Below are positions 48,501 to 62,428 of a DNA stretch of 64,000 nucleotides, piece by piece. The stretch comes from Bigelowiella natans CCMP2755. Taxonomy: Eukaryota; Cercozoa; Chlorarachniophyceae. The notes beneath the pieces were generated by a model, which worked only from the letters and a program-made list of their open reading frames with translations, was not told the DNA's origin and did not search any database. Where the stretch lies: contig ADNK01001197.1 of NCBI GenBank assembly GCA_000320545.1, positions 173,501-237,500 of the forward strand, in the 5' to 3' direction. A program made the translations under genes and the position numbers. Positions within the stretch are counted from its first letter, which is position 1; each line of letters begins with the position of its first letter.

Positions 48501-51208
48501 TTTAAGGAGACTTTGTTCTTTTTTTCCATTCGGCACATGGTAGGATGTTGTGCAAGTATTTTGACAAGTGAGGATTTCTCGCTGAAGCTCCATGGAACTC
48601 TTCCCGGCTGTGAGGGAGGAATGTTACCACAGAGAAGAGCTCTGGATAACGTACGCTTACCGAATCTTTCATCGTCTTTATTGGAAGGAATCTTCACCCA
48701 AGCTTCAAAACTATGAGGCCGTGCATCCCACTCTTTAACCCCTTGAGCACACTTCACACCGAAGTAGAAATTATCATCGGAACAAGACATTATGGCAGAA
48801 TTAGAGGAGGAGGATCCTAACCCTTTAGCTGTAGTTCCAAACAAATTAACAGATTTAATTTTGGTATTGTCGGCAATCAGAACATCTGTACTAATCGAGT
48901 AGCTTGTGCTATGAATGCACTTGCCAGTTTTAATAACCATCCCACTATTTTTGGGTATTTTCAAGGATTTGCCGGCTGCCATATCCGAAAACAACATGTT
49001 GCTAGGTTGTGGTTTCACGATAGCATCGAGACCCACACTACCATTCCTATCATGGGCAATCTCAATTAACGATGACCCAGATATTACATCCTTTGCTCGT
49101 GCAAGAGAAGTCATATCAGACTCTACAAATTGCAGCCCTGAAGCAGAAAGCTTAGCAATTTGCGAAGACTTGAGTTCGGTATTCCATATAGCAAATTCCC
49201 TGCACACGCCTTCAAAACCACCACCAGTAACAAAACCAATTTTGAGGCTGCTGTTGCTATTGTCTTTGTTCTTCAGTATTGCAGGATCAACAACATACAC
49301 GCCTAATATCTTCCCATTAAGAAAGGCCGATATCTTGCCAGTATGACTGCATAAGGTAGCCACGATGTTTAAAATTTTCCTCACATTGCTGCTATTATTC
49401 TTCTTATTATTCGAATTCACCTCCTCCTCCCCATGGTAGTATGGGGCTGTTTTTTTAAACATGATTTTACCATTACAAGTCACTACAATATGCTTGCCGT
49501 CAAGAGACAAAGCAAAAAAAGCTGCAGCTGCTGCTTTTGATGATAGGATTTCAGGTGTTGTTCTTTTATGTTCTTCTGAAGCGACCCTTCCATTCTCACT
49601 AATACTGTTAGCTAGACAAAAGGATAGTAAGCAGTCCGCTCTAGGAGTGCATGATGCCGCTTCTGCTTCTGCTGCTGCTGCTGATGATGATGATCCAGAA
49701 TCTGGTAGCACAGAGATAGATACTGAAATGCCGTTCGATGATAGTTGGTATGTTGGTTGTAGATTTGCGGTGGTTTTCTTGGTGAATTTGATACCAAGTG
49801 CCGTGTTAGACACCTGATGATTAAAAACTACCACCTTATTGGTATTCCCCATAAAATCAGGAAGTATCCGTGATCTCCATGTCAACATGGATCTCACTGA
49901 AGGGTGCGCTTTTATTTCAGTCTTTTCATCTAACTTGAATGTTTCAAGTCCTGGCAGCTCGCTCACTTGAGGAAAGACATACACTTGTGCGAACGCCCTA
50001 ATGTTCACTCTTTCATACCCAGGGATTGTTGTTCTTGTTGAGATAATACTTTCAAAATTCCCGCTGCTTTTGCATGGTTTTGAATGAAAATAAGCTGGAA
50101 TTGTTCCTGGATGTGGCCATGAGTACCCAAAAAATCTTACCAACACATTTTGTTTCGTATCTTTCAAAGAGGAATAAGCATCGTCATCGACGTCGTCGTG
50201 TCCCTCCTCCTCCTTACGTATCGCTCTCACATCGATCTTCTTGTGTGGTTTATGTTTGATACAAACAGACAAGATAGCTTTTTGACGACGACGGCTACTA
50301 TGACGACTTGATACATGATTATTGCTGCTTTTACGATCATTGGTACAAGTAGCAGTAGTAGTAGTAGTAGTTGTGGGAATGTCAAAGAAACGCCCAAAGA
50401 AGTAATCAGGGTATGAGGGTAAGTCGGAGTAGGGATCATCAAGTTTCCATCGTAAAGCCATGGGTATTTTTGAAAGAGGTCTTGGTTGATCGGATTCCAA
50501 GATCAACACGCATCTATCTGAACCAGAGATGCTTACAGCTGCTTTTGTAACACTTTTACGTAGACATTTCATCAAGTATGAGAGCGACGACTTCCTCTCC
50601 TTGCTTTTGTTGTCGTCACCTTCTCCTCCTCCTCCTCCTCCTCCTCCTCCTTTATTTTCATCACTGGAGAACGCCCACACGTGGAAAAGCCCTTGGTCGG
50701 TAAGCACAACACCAAAAGTTTCCATGCAAGCAACGTAGCATCCCTTGCCTGAAATGTTAGCAGGAATATCCACCTGTTTTATGTCTACAGCACCTTCTAA
50801 TCCTCCTCCTCTTTTGTAGCAATAAAATACTTCTCCCATTCTATTTAACCAAACAACATGGTCTCCCTTTACAGAGAACATCACAACTCCTCGTTTGATT
50901 ATTTGCTTTGGAAATGGGCTGATTCTTGAACCCCACAAATACATAGCACCAAGCCTGTCCAGCCCCGCGACAATACCTGTACCTCCTTCAATTCTCACGA
51001 AACCAACATCTGGAAGGCCTTTCCGAAGCCTTCTGGGGTATTCAATCACTTTTTCACTACTATGGGAATCTACTCCTGATTCTCCATTCGAGTTTTCTCC
51101 CCAAGCGTAAACCGTGTTTTTAATGGTGAAACAAAAGCTTGTACAAGCAGCTGCCCCTACTTGAACGACCTTTTCCATTGTTGTTGTTGATGATGATGAC
51201 GATGATGG

Positions 51209-51241
<33 letters not shown>

Positions 51242-52597
51242 CCACTTCTTTTCCTCACCGAAATGCCCTATCTTAACTGGGAATCCTGTGCACTTCTTAG
51301 GATAATTTCCAAGCTGAGACCTACTATTATCACCAAACCCAAAGATTTGTCCCCCAGACGTTGCATATATTGTGTGGTTTTGACCGGTAGCGACACTCGT
51401 CACAATAAGTCTCCCAATTCCTTCTAATCTCTGCCTCTTGGTTCCAAACACAAGCGAATAACTCTCACTCGAAACCAAATGCCCATTCCCTAATTCGCCC
51501 GATGTTGCTGTGCCTCCCATAAACAAATCACCATTTTTGGTTAAAATAGCGTAAAATCCACAGCCTGAACTAATGTAAGATACTTGAGAAATATCAATTG
51601 ATTCTAAGAAACCCTTGAAGGAAACTGAATTGGTCTCCCACATCATTGATTCTTTAGCCGTAGTAGTACGGCCACTATGAGAAATCAAAACCAGATTGGT
51701 AGGACATTGAACATCAAACGGTGCTCCTATAGACACATCATATGCAGGTGGATGCGGAGTAATAGCTGAACTTTTGCCAAAAAGCAGGATATCTTGGGGT
51801 ACTTCAATTATGGTAATTGGTTTCATTAACCGAAGTTTAGCCTCACCTTGTACGCAAACAAAGACATGTAAAGGATTGTCAAGAGTCACAACGAATGGCA
51901 TTTGCGTTTCTGCGCATTGTTTTCCTATTACATTGAATTGGACACATTTCTCATCACTGAGATTAAATTTCAAAATGATTGAGTCTCCTTGAGAGAATTT
52001 GGGTCCCTCATATTCTTTCACTTCTTTGCCCAACTTTATACTACCAGAATTCGAAAAGCTAACGATGTTATCTAGTTCATCTAGGTTTTTATCTTGATTC
52101 AGTAAGTCGCAGCCGATACCAATCACTATTTTTTCCCCCGTAAATTCTTCAAGACTTAGCCCCCAAGTCCAGTGCCCTTTGGTAAATGCCCGTGTCAACA
52201 CTGCACTTTTCGACTCATCAGCTTCACATACTAGCATTACGCCCATGTAGTCCTCCTCCCCATCACATGAATCTTTAATTATACTGGAGGATTCAGTGGA
52301 AAACGTCTGCCAAACACCATTATGATTGTCTGTAGAAGAAGAAGGCATGATGCCATTAGTGCCATCATCCTTGCCATCACCATTACCATCACCACCCATC
52401 GATGCCACAGCAACCTCTGGTGGTAGTATACTACTGTTATTGTCTACTAGCCGCCGGGCCATAACTTTAGCGAGAGTCTCTTCTGACAAGACCGAAGCCA
52501 TCGAGCATTGGGAGGCTGAGAGCATTATGGCCTCCAAATCCTCTACACTCTCTCGAGTAGTAGTGTTGTTATTATCAATCTTCGTCGTAGTGTGCGA

Positions 52598-52634
<37 letters not shown>

Positions 52635-55600
52635 AACCCCAAACGCACTAATCTTCCAGCTAATTGCTGAAACTCGGGTTGTTGAAGGAAAATACGGGAA
52701 AGAACCTTCCGTGAGAGTAAACCTCTCAGGGCTTTGAGACACATGCGTTTCATTAGACGAAATAAGTTTTGGCCAGGATGGTCGGGATCAAAATATTCCG
52801 AACCATTCGAGGGCGCTGCTTTTAGTCGTATATCTCCCTCATCTTTTCTTCGAGGAGAAAGGGAAAATTTGGCAATGTGAGCAAGTATTTCCCGATGACC
52901 GAGGAGTTTATGATACGCCAAACTAACATCAGTAATTCTCTTAAAACTAGTGGTAATATCATGGATCCGGACAATGCTGTCGCTATCAAGCCTCACATCC
53001 ACGAAGGTTACCAACCGCTGCTTATGGTCGCCTTCTTTGTCTCCCCCCCTTAGCTTCTTATACTCATCACGATATCTTTCCTTTGCCTCAGAAATGGTTA
53101 CAATTTTGAGTATTGTACCCTCTTCGCCTCCTGTGTATCCCCCCTCTATAGCTTCAGCAGGTGCCATACTGCCATTACCCTCTTCTCCTCCTCCTCCTCC
53201 TCCTCCTCCTCCTTTAGAATTCACCTTAAGCATCTTCACACGGGTACCTTCTTGCAATGGAGGGATTCCTCCTTCTAAGACATCTAACGAAGCCAAAACC
53301 AGATACGCTTTGCTTAAAAGCTTTCTCCCTTTGGAAGAACGTTTTAGAAGGGTCCAAACGCCGTTTTGAAAGTCAGGATCTGAAAGGATCTCCAGAGATT
53401 CTCCAATAATCTGGGCCGTTATTGAACTCCAACTAATAGATACAGCCACGTAATAGATATCAAAATAATAATGTTATTATATTTCGTGATCCCTTATTTC
53501 ATCAAAAAATAGCTAAATGTATCAAATCACCGTGATTTAAATTTACATTCATTTGGTTGCAAAAAGTATGTAGATTGGCTGCAAACATTGATTTATTTAT
53601 AATGCAGTGAATATCAGTCATTTATATTACTTCTTTGAGTTTTAGACTACTTCTTATATCGAGAAAACAACATAGATACTACCTTTCCGATTTTCCACTG
53701 TTTCCTCCCTTCAGCAAGCTCTTGAGAATCTCTACGAGGACCCACGACTTTCCAAGGGATTCTCCAGAGAACATTTCTACGATTGAATCAATAGATGATA
53801 CGTCCACCTGATTATTTTTATTGTCATAGTCACCGTCTTCGTCTTTATTCTGCATGTTGCTGTGATGGGCTGCACAACGATACAAATCTTTGGCAGGTGA
53901 TATCCTTGCTATGGCGCTCCCTGCTTGCGCAAATAGTTTTCTTACTAGCTCAGGAGACGGTTCTGAGAAACGCAAAATCTTTCCCAAAAGTCTAGCTGCA
54001 AGATGCCGTATCTTGGCAGCTGATGGTGTATATTTAGTTCCTAGTAGTTTCATAGAGATTTCAATCCATCCGGATCGAGCAAGGAGTTTGGCAGCCTCAG
54101 AGGACATACATGCACACCTTAAAGCCACCCAAAGGGTTTGTAATAGATACACGTGAATCTCCCCTAAGCTTGGTGAATACATTCTCACATGACATTCCCT
54201 TGCGGCATCGCCATAAAGTGCCTTTTGCGCAAACATCCAGACAGAATCATATTCTGACAAATGAGCGTATCGGGCTTGTAAACCCCACCATTTTTGCTCC
54301 TCTTCAGAAGTTTGGAATGCAAAATCTCTTCCTCCATCATCACTGTCTGCAGCGTCTTTATTTTTATAAAGTTTCCCGTATATCTCTATACCTCCTAGAA
54401 CCATCTCCCACTTGTCCTCCCAGTTGGGAGCAGTGAGTTTGATTCGGATTGCATTTACCACAGGGTGGGGCACGTTAGTATCAACCATCCACGTGCTAGT
54501 ACAGTGGTCACCCCTTCGAAGCTCACCAGATTGCTTAACTTGATGCAACGTCTCCCATGAACAACTACTACCGCTACTATCACTTGCTGTTTTGTTACTA
54601 CCTGGGGCCGACTCCACTACTTTTCCCTGTAGTACCCATGACTTCATCGCGGTATTGACACCTTTGCCGTGCATTAATGTGTAATTTGATACTCTTAGGT
54701 AAAACTCACAAAACTGTAGTTCAATCCAAGTATCTTTCTTGATTTTTCCTTCGTATATTTTCACGTTAGCCGATGGAATCTTTTTACTGCCAACAAATCT
54801 ATTCAGTAAGTCTTTGATGTCTGTTCCGTCGTCATTCTCATTACAGTGAGTATTGGACAAAGGAAGTTGATTTGTTTGAGTTGTTTCGGTCACCATGGCC
54901 GATAGCAATGGTTGTCTTCTTCCTGCTTCGATAGGAGGAGTGGTGTTTAAGAGTAGTGGGGATCTAGCTCTGGCAATTATCGTTGATGATGATGCTGCTG
55001 CTGCCGCTGCTGCTTTTGAATCATTCGCACCGTGAATGTTTCCTTTGATGCTGCTGCGGCTAGAGTATCTTCCACCACCACCACCACCACCAGACACAGA
55101 TATTTGAACTCGAGCACCTTTGCTACTACTACCCAATGAGGGGTTTATAATAACCGCTGCTCCAAGATTATCGTCGTCGTTTTCGTCATCGATCACTTCT
55201 TTCCGCGGTTGCTTAGTACCCAGAAAATAAAGAATTCCATTCCGATCAAAGTCAGTCTTATAGGTGAAAATTTTGCCTGTGTTGGAATTTAAGTCTAGGG
55301 ATTTCGATCGGCTCAATTGAGGTAGTAATGGAGGCGGGGATTCAAGGTGCTGTTCTTCCTCCTCTTCTTCTTCTTTCAGAGATGCTGCTGCTGCGGATGA
55401 TCCGTGGTGCTCTGCATGATTAGTGCTGACATTATCATCCTCTTCAATTAGAGAGAGAACATCACTGATATGAAGTTTTAGAGGCAAGAGCAGATTTGAG
55501 AGAAATTGCGGGTATTTGGTATAATTTTGAGAAGCCACGTAACAAAAGAATCGATACAATGCCCAAGATCCGTAACGAACAGCAAAGCCTGGATCCCTTC

Positions 55601-58329
55601 CACGATTAATAACACCGATGTTTCGCCATGCTTTTTTTACATTCGAAGACAGATGGGAAGGAGGGTCTAAAGTACATGGAAAGGAAATCGAGGGAAGTAA
55701 CACTGTCGCAATCGCACTAGATAGAAGTGATATAGGCTTCATATCATGCTCTGACATCTCAATATTCAGGATATCAATAAGACTAAGGGCCAACAACGAT
55801 GCCGATGATAATGATGTTGAAGAGGAAGTTGGTGATATCGATGATAGATTTTGTGTTAAGGAACCTACCAATTCATAATAGGTTTGGCGTACGTGCTCGA
55901 CCATAAAAGTGCCTGCATACTGAATGTCTGAGGCATAATGACTTGGTCTGCTGCTTTCGCTCATGCTTGATACGTCTACCGCTGTTGCTACTGCTGCTGC
56001 TGTTGCAAATGATTGAAGAGGCGAACAATGCGACACTGTATCCAAAAAACTTCGAGGGATCGCTAACTTCTCTCCGTCCTGTTTTTTATTCTCTCCAGTT
56101 GTTTGTCGTACTACTCCAAAAGCGGTTCCGAGATACGTAAGATAAATACAGTCTATCGGTAAGTCTCGAAGCTGGCCTTTCGGTTCGGCCTCCATCGTTA
56201 CTGAAGCACCTGTGTACAATGAGACGCATGGCTTGTACCTACTACCCTCAAATCCTTTGAAGGCCTCTCCAAACCATGTACCATTGCATCCGAACTCGAG
56301 GGTCCTCTCGTCCATGTCGACTTTCATCTGCAATAAGTCTCCAGACTGGAGAGCCTTGGCACCGACATATTTTTTTGCTTTTTTGCTATTGTGTATCTTA
56401 GACCCCAAACCAGCGATGAATGCAAAGCCTAAATTTGATTTGCCAAGAGGTTCTTGGAGTCGTTCTACAGATTGAGGAAGATCATGCTCTTGATGGATCA
56501 AACTGAACTTCTCGCCAGAGCCATTAACACTAAAGGCAGGATAAAGAACCTTGCCCTTAAGACCAGAGAAAGAGCAGTTCTTATCATCGCTAATTTCAAT
56601 ATCTTCATTACTATTTGGCTTGCCTACTGCCTTACCGTCAACTTCAAACGTTAATGTGCCCCTATCACAATCCAAGATCATCTTGACTGTACCACCTACT
56701 TTTGCCTTAAACCTATCATTCCTTCGGGTATTAATCGAGTCTTCGCCGTCATCAGATGGATATACATGATAATATCCTCCTTCCCTATCGATATCCAGAC
56801 ACCAAGCCTTGCCATCTTCACCGAGTCTATCATCCAAGGAAACGTCTCCCAATGCAACACCCAGACGAGGGTCACCATTATCGTGTCTCTCCCAGCGTAT
56901 TGTCCATGAATGGGTGCCAGAACTATAACCACGATCTGCAATAGCACTCCCATCTCCATTTCCGCTAAATTGTACACCAACACCTTTGTTGTCGTCGCTT
57001 AGTTGGATTTCTCCTCCCGTCATTGTGCGCAGCATCTTGAATTCATTTCTTTTCTTCAATTCAAGGACTGCTTCTCCTTCGATATGAGGGTATATCCCAG
57101 CACATATCCCATAAGAGCTATTGGACTTTGGAAGTTTACCGATTCGAATGTACAAGTTGTGAATACCAGACCCTTCTTCCCATACTACATTTCCTGGTAC
57201 TGTCTTCCATGAATCTCTTCCCTTGTTTTCAGCAACTTTTCCTTTGTTTGATATTACAATATCTTTAGAACAGCTTGTGTTACTGCTGTCCCAAAGAACC
57301 TTTGGCTCGGGTTGAACTGTTTTCATTTCGTATTTATTTTTTCTTACTTCCATTTCGTGGAGTTTATCGAAGATTTCGCTAAAGTATCTGAGCCCTGCGA
57401 CACGTAGAATCGCGCGTTTTTCATGAATTTGAATCAGATTACTCATAGTTACAGTGTCAAATTGGTTTTCAGGGCATGTTATGATTTTGATGATCTCCAT
57501 GGTAATGCTTGGAATTATTTGTTCTTCGTCATTAGGGTTATAAAAGCTTGCTTCTCGTTCTCTTTGCGCCCTTTTGAATAGAGACACCCCCTTCAAGCTA
57601 TTCCGAAGCAAAGCCAATACCTTCTTAGCTTTGTGCCATTTCGAATTCGGTTTTAACGAATAATATCGTGGTTTGGTTGTTGTAGTAGTAGTTGTATTGC
57701 TACTACTTAGTTTGGTAGTACTAATAGAAGGTGCAGCACTAGTTAGTGAGCTTCCTCCTTTTCTCATAAGATCTTGCTTCGTTGTTATAATTGAAATACT
57801 TCTCTTCGTTTCATCGTCGCAAAGAGAGAGTAATTCGATGGGTTTTGGTACCAAGCTACTCGGTTTAAGTGACAACAAGAATTCCAAACGCCTCTGTACC
57901 TGTTGGTGAAATGCATTCACATCGCCCCCTCCACCTTTAACCCTAATTAAAGGGGATTTTATTGCCCCAGCACGGCGCCAAACAGAAGCAAGTACTGCTA
58001 TAGCCTTTCGATTATAGGTTCGTTTCGTAGACAGTTTTGCTGCAACTGTGTCTAGACGTGTGTGCTTTAGCATTGTTGCAAATATAACTAATACGAGTGA
58101 CTCATAGATATTTTTCACGCTTTTCGGTAAACGGACCCTCCTCCTTCCACCCAGTGACTTAATACTCTCAATGAATCTCTTAATAGCTGGGTCCTCTTCT
58201 CCACTGATAATCTTGGCTATAAACTCATCGCCAATGCTGCTGGCATTATGTTTTTTATCCTGGATGCTGCTACTTTGTGATTTAGATTGGGTTATTTCAA
58301 GCACACCTTGCTGCTGCTGCTGCTGATGC

Positions 58330-58365
<36 letters not shown>

Positions 58366-59499
58366 CGCTGATGTTGCTGGGAAATCTCCATTTCTGGGAT
58401 ATCTATTCTCATGCCTCCTAATAGAACTTCAGAGTTGAGAATTTGATTTGCTTCTGTTGGCAAACCAATTTCTAATTTGTTCAAAGGTGTGGATCTAGTG
58501 ATGGAAAGTGACAAGACACCAAGTGTGTGTGCCAACGTTCCTACAAAAACGTTTCTTGTCCAATCTAAAGCTGCTACATCAGGTGGTAAAACAACATGCG
58601 ACTCCATCACTTTTGGAAATGGTAATAAAGCCTCCTTCTTGACGGTGTTGGCGTCGCTCTCGTCTCTATTATCTTCACCGTTTGACTCACCAAGTATTTT
58701 AGCATGGACGAGTGGAAAATGCTGACAAGCTACAAGTGACAGCGATGTGCCCAACTTTACCGATGATACCTAGCAGCAGCAACAACAAAAGGGTGTGTGT
58801 TGTAGTCGTTATTTTAGGAGTAGACATTACTGTTTCAAGTATCTCTATCCCAGAAGCAGCAGAAGCAGCAGCAAACAGCATAAAAAGAGAAAGCATGTTG
58901 TAGTATGTGATTGTACTTCGAAGAGGAAAGTTTCTCCTACCCTCATAATTATTTGTTTTTAGTAGTAATAGTATTGTGAAGAAGAGGAGGAGGAGGATAA
59001 AGTATATTATATCTGACATTACTATTGGTGATATTGGTGGTGAAAGCTGTAAAGATAGCTTTTCGCTCACTTTCTTGCAAAAATTGCTTGCTCGAGAACA
59101 ATATCATCTGGGATTCATTCTCCATCAATGAAGTCAGTTAAGACGACTTTGTATGTATGAATCCCCGATGATTTGTAACTACTATAACGATTAACACGTC
59201 TCCGTGGAAGATTTGAAAATGATGCAATCTCCATTTATCCTTATTTTTTTGAGAAATAGTAGTTGATGCCACATGAGCAACAGAAAACACATGTGAGAAC
59301 ATACACGAGACGACGACGGGAAAATTGTTGAACTATTTGATATATTAGCAATTAGCAATTATTATTATGATCTAACAAGTAGTACTACCTTATCAGAGCT
59401 TATAGTAGTTTCTACCAGGCTCCGATGTACACATCTAATAGCATCTATCGAAGGTGCTCTGCTCATCAGCATCCTTCCCCCTTCTGCTACTGCTGCTGC

Positions 59500-59531
<32 letters not shown>

Positions 59532-61278
59532 CCGCCTTACACACTAAACCAAGTGCTACGAATTCTTGTGACGGTGGTACAGGTTGCCATAATACCATCT
59601 CATTGCCTTTTTCTTCCTGATAGCTTCCAACTTTACGATATCTTATTGGCTTTGGAAGAAGACTTGCCATTCTTTTTGGATTTGAAACATTTTGAACCTC
59701 TATATAATACCCGAACTCTGTTTGTTTTCCCTTCTTCGTAACCAACTCCGTAGTATTATTTCCAGCATCATTGTCATGTTCCTTGATAATTTCCTCTTTC
59801 TCCTTCTTCTTCTTATCATTTGACGTGGTCCCATCCTTCGATTTGTCACCATCGTCTATTGTAGCAGCCGTCATCTTGTGGTCCTTCTCCTCCTTGGTTT
59901 GCTCCTTCGTTTCCTCCTCCTCCCCCTCCTCTATTTTTTCACCCGTCTTCTTATTCTTGTTTTTCTTCTTCTCTTCTTCCTCATGTTGCTGTCTTTTGAC
60001 TTCTGCAGATGATGATCCGCTTACTAACGTGTCCCCTATGGGGAAACGAAGAGTGTACGTCGTTTTGTTCTTCTTATTTCCTCGCTTATACTCTGCTTGC
60101 TCACCTCCCTCCTTTCTTTCTCCATATTCAAAGATACTATCTTTTAGACGCCATATGCTTCCTGTATCGTGGTCCTTTGGACTCCAAATCTTCCTCACAT
60201 CTGAGCTCCTTTTAATCCGCAAAATAACTTTTTCCTACGATGATGATGAACAATAACATAGATTACTACCAGTACTTTTTCACAACTCAGGACATTATCA
60301 TCATCATCATCATCATCAAAAGGTTACGAATGATGTGGAGGAATGTAATCTCATCACCTCAAGTTTTACGTTATCAAATCTGGTTTTGCAACACTTAACC
60401 CTGATGGGTAAATAGCTCTCGTTCAGCCTTATCAAATCTCCAATGACTTGCATACAAAGTTCTGGATATCCTGTGGAAAAGTAAAGAGGTAGGGATCCAA
60501 GGACTTCTTGCATAGCGAGACCAAGCAATGACTCCTTGAGCACTTCGCAAACATCACATAGCTCATTGTAGCTTTCAACTGAGTCTAAGCGGGCTGAAAA
60601 TGCCTTCATGAGCTGTTGGCAATATTTGGTCAGAAGCCGTAAAAATCTCATTAGTGCTTTAGAGTAGTAGTAAAGGTTGGTGCTGCAGCTGGTACTGTCG
60701 GTGCTACTACTGTTGCTCTTGTTCTTCTCTTCCAATTCACCATGTTGATAATGATGATGATGTTCCAATACATTTTCCTCTTCTTTGATGGTGGTGGTGG
60801 TGGTGGTGGCATCTCCCTTTTGCGGGTGATGTGGATGATGAGGAGAATACGACAAAATCAACCGATGAGATAGACCTCTTGCGAAAAGGTGTCTTGAGAA
60901 ATTTAGTATGGAACGTGACAGAAGTTGTACTCGATCAGATGGGGGGATAATACTGTTCGCCTCTCCTCCTCCTCCTCCTGGTGTGTGAAGCTCCCTTCTC
61001 CTCCCCCCCTCTAATTTGCGCAGTGATATGGTCTGGTGTGCAGAAAGCATTTTATCTACACATGCGAATAGAGCGTCCAAGTTTGTATGGCTATCCTTAG
61101 GATTCTCTACATCATCAAATACAGAACTTACTGCCTCAAAATTGGCCATTGTGCTAAAATACCAATAAGCAACTTGGTGATCATACTCTTCTAGAGCTTT
61201 CAAGAGGGATATGCGTTGACTCATACTAGGTGCTAAAAAAATAAGACACTCTTGGAAGGTTGAAATTACTGAACTGTG

Positions 61279-61311
<33 letters not shown>

Positions 61312-61715
61312 TTTATTGCCTATTATTTCTTTTCTACAGCTTTTGTTCTTAAGTATTTCAAGCAATATATTCGTCAATCGCTCTTGAATGATTTTTGGGG
61401 CCTTTATTTCAAATTTGATCATAACCTAACCACGAGTACACAAGTATTATTTCAGCACATTATAGTCGCAAATTTAGAGATGATGATGATGATGATAGTG
61501 ATGATGATGATGATAATCAAGTTTACTATTTTACCGGAATGTGAGAGCGGAGGAGCGAAAGTATATGCATTATTCCTTCAAAGTTGTTGTATGATACAGA
61601 TAGTTCCAGAGCTTCTATCATCGCCATAATCGTTTTGGATGTGGGTTCCAGTTGCAATGGGGACATGGGAACACCCCGTGCAGGAGCAGCAGCAGCAGCA
61701 GATAATGGGTATGAC

Positions 61716-61752
<37 letters not shown>

Positions 61753-61992
61753 CCTCTATGTAGAATGCTGACGGTGACTCAATGTGGTACTGATGCATTA
61801 AATGATTTGATGTTTCCTTAATTTCCCCATCGGAAAGCAGTCTTTCGTATACGAGAAATCGTGCAATCTCTACCTTCGATTCCCTAAAAAAAATACCAAA
61901 GAATGGACAACAGAATAACATTATTTAATCTTTTTCCTTCGGTTTCTTCTTCTTCTTCTTTTTCTTCTTCTTCTTCTTCTCCTCATCATCAC

Positions 61993-62026
<34 letters not shown>

Positions 62027-62383
62027 GAAGGAGGAGTAGGAGAAGGAGAAGGGTGATTACTGGAGATATAACTCACCCTTGAATCTTGTTTTGTAAACCA
62101 ATGAGTGGGTGGGAGATGATGTTGGTTGAGGACATCTTCGTTACCAACACACCGTTAACGAAGTAACTAAATAAGTAGTAGTAATAGTATGGAACATGAT
62201 GATCATCATAGTTGGACATTCAATATGAAGTAATACCCAGGTGAGAGTAGAAGAAGAAGTGAAAAGTACTAGTTGAAATATAATGGTGGGGGTGATACTG
62301 ATGATGATACTCATGATGATGTGGTGCTCGGATTCTCTTCTTTCTCTCATCGATATTATAGGAAGTGTACAATGATTGTGTTT

Positions 62384-62428
<45 letters not shown>

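Noticed and set aside
42158-53369. Many plus-strand frames rich in Ser, Leu and Pro opposite the HECT gene
   Set aside because: They are antisense shadows; the minus strand carries RCC1, SPRY, UBA and HECT motifs in continuous frame.
58699-59070. Minus-strand open frame with a hydrophobic run upstream of the 5.1-kb HECT exon
   Set aside because: The direct junction from 59,389 to 58,769 keeps phase 0, so this is treated as intron; it was kept as a possible alternative exon only.
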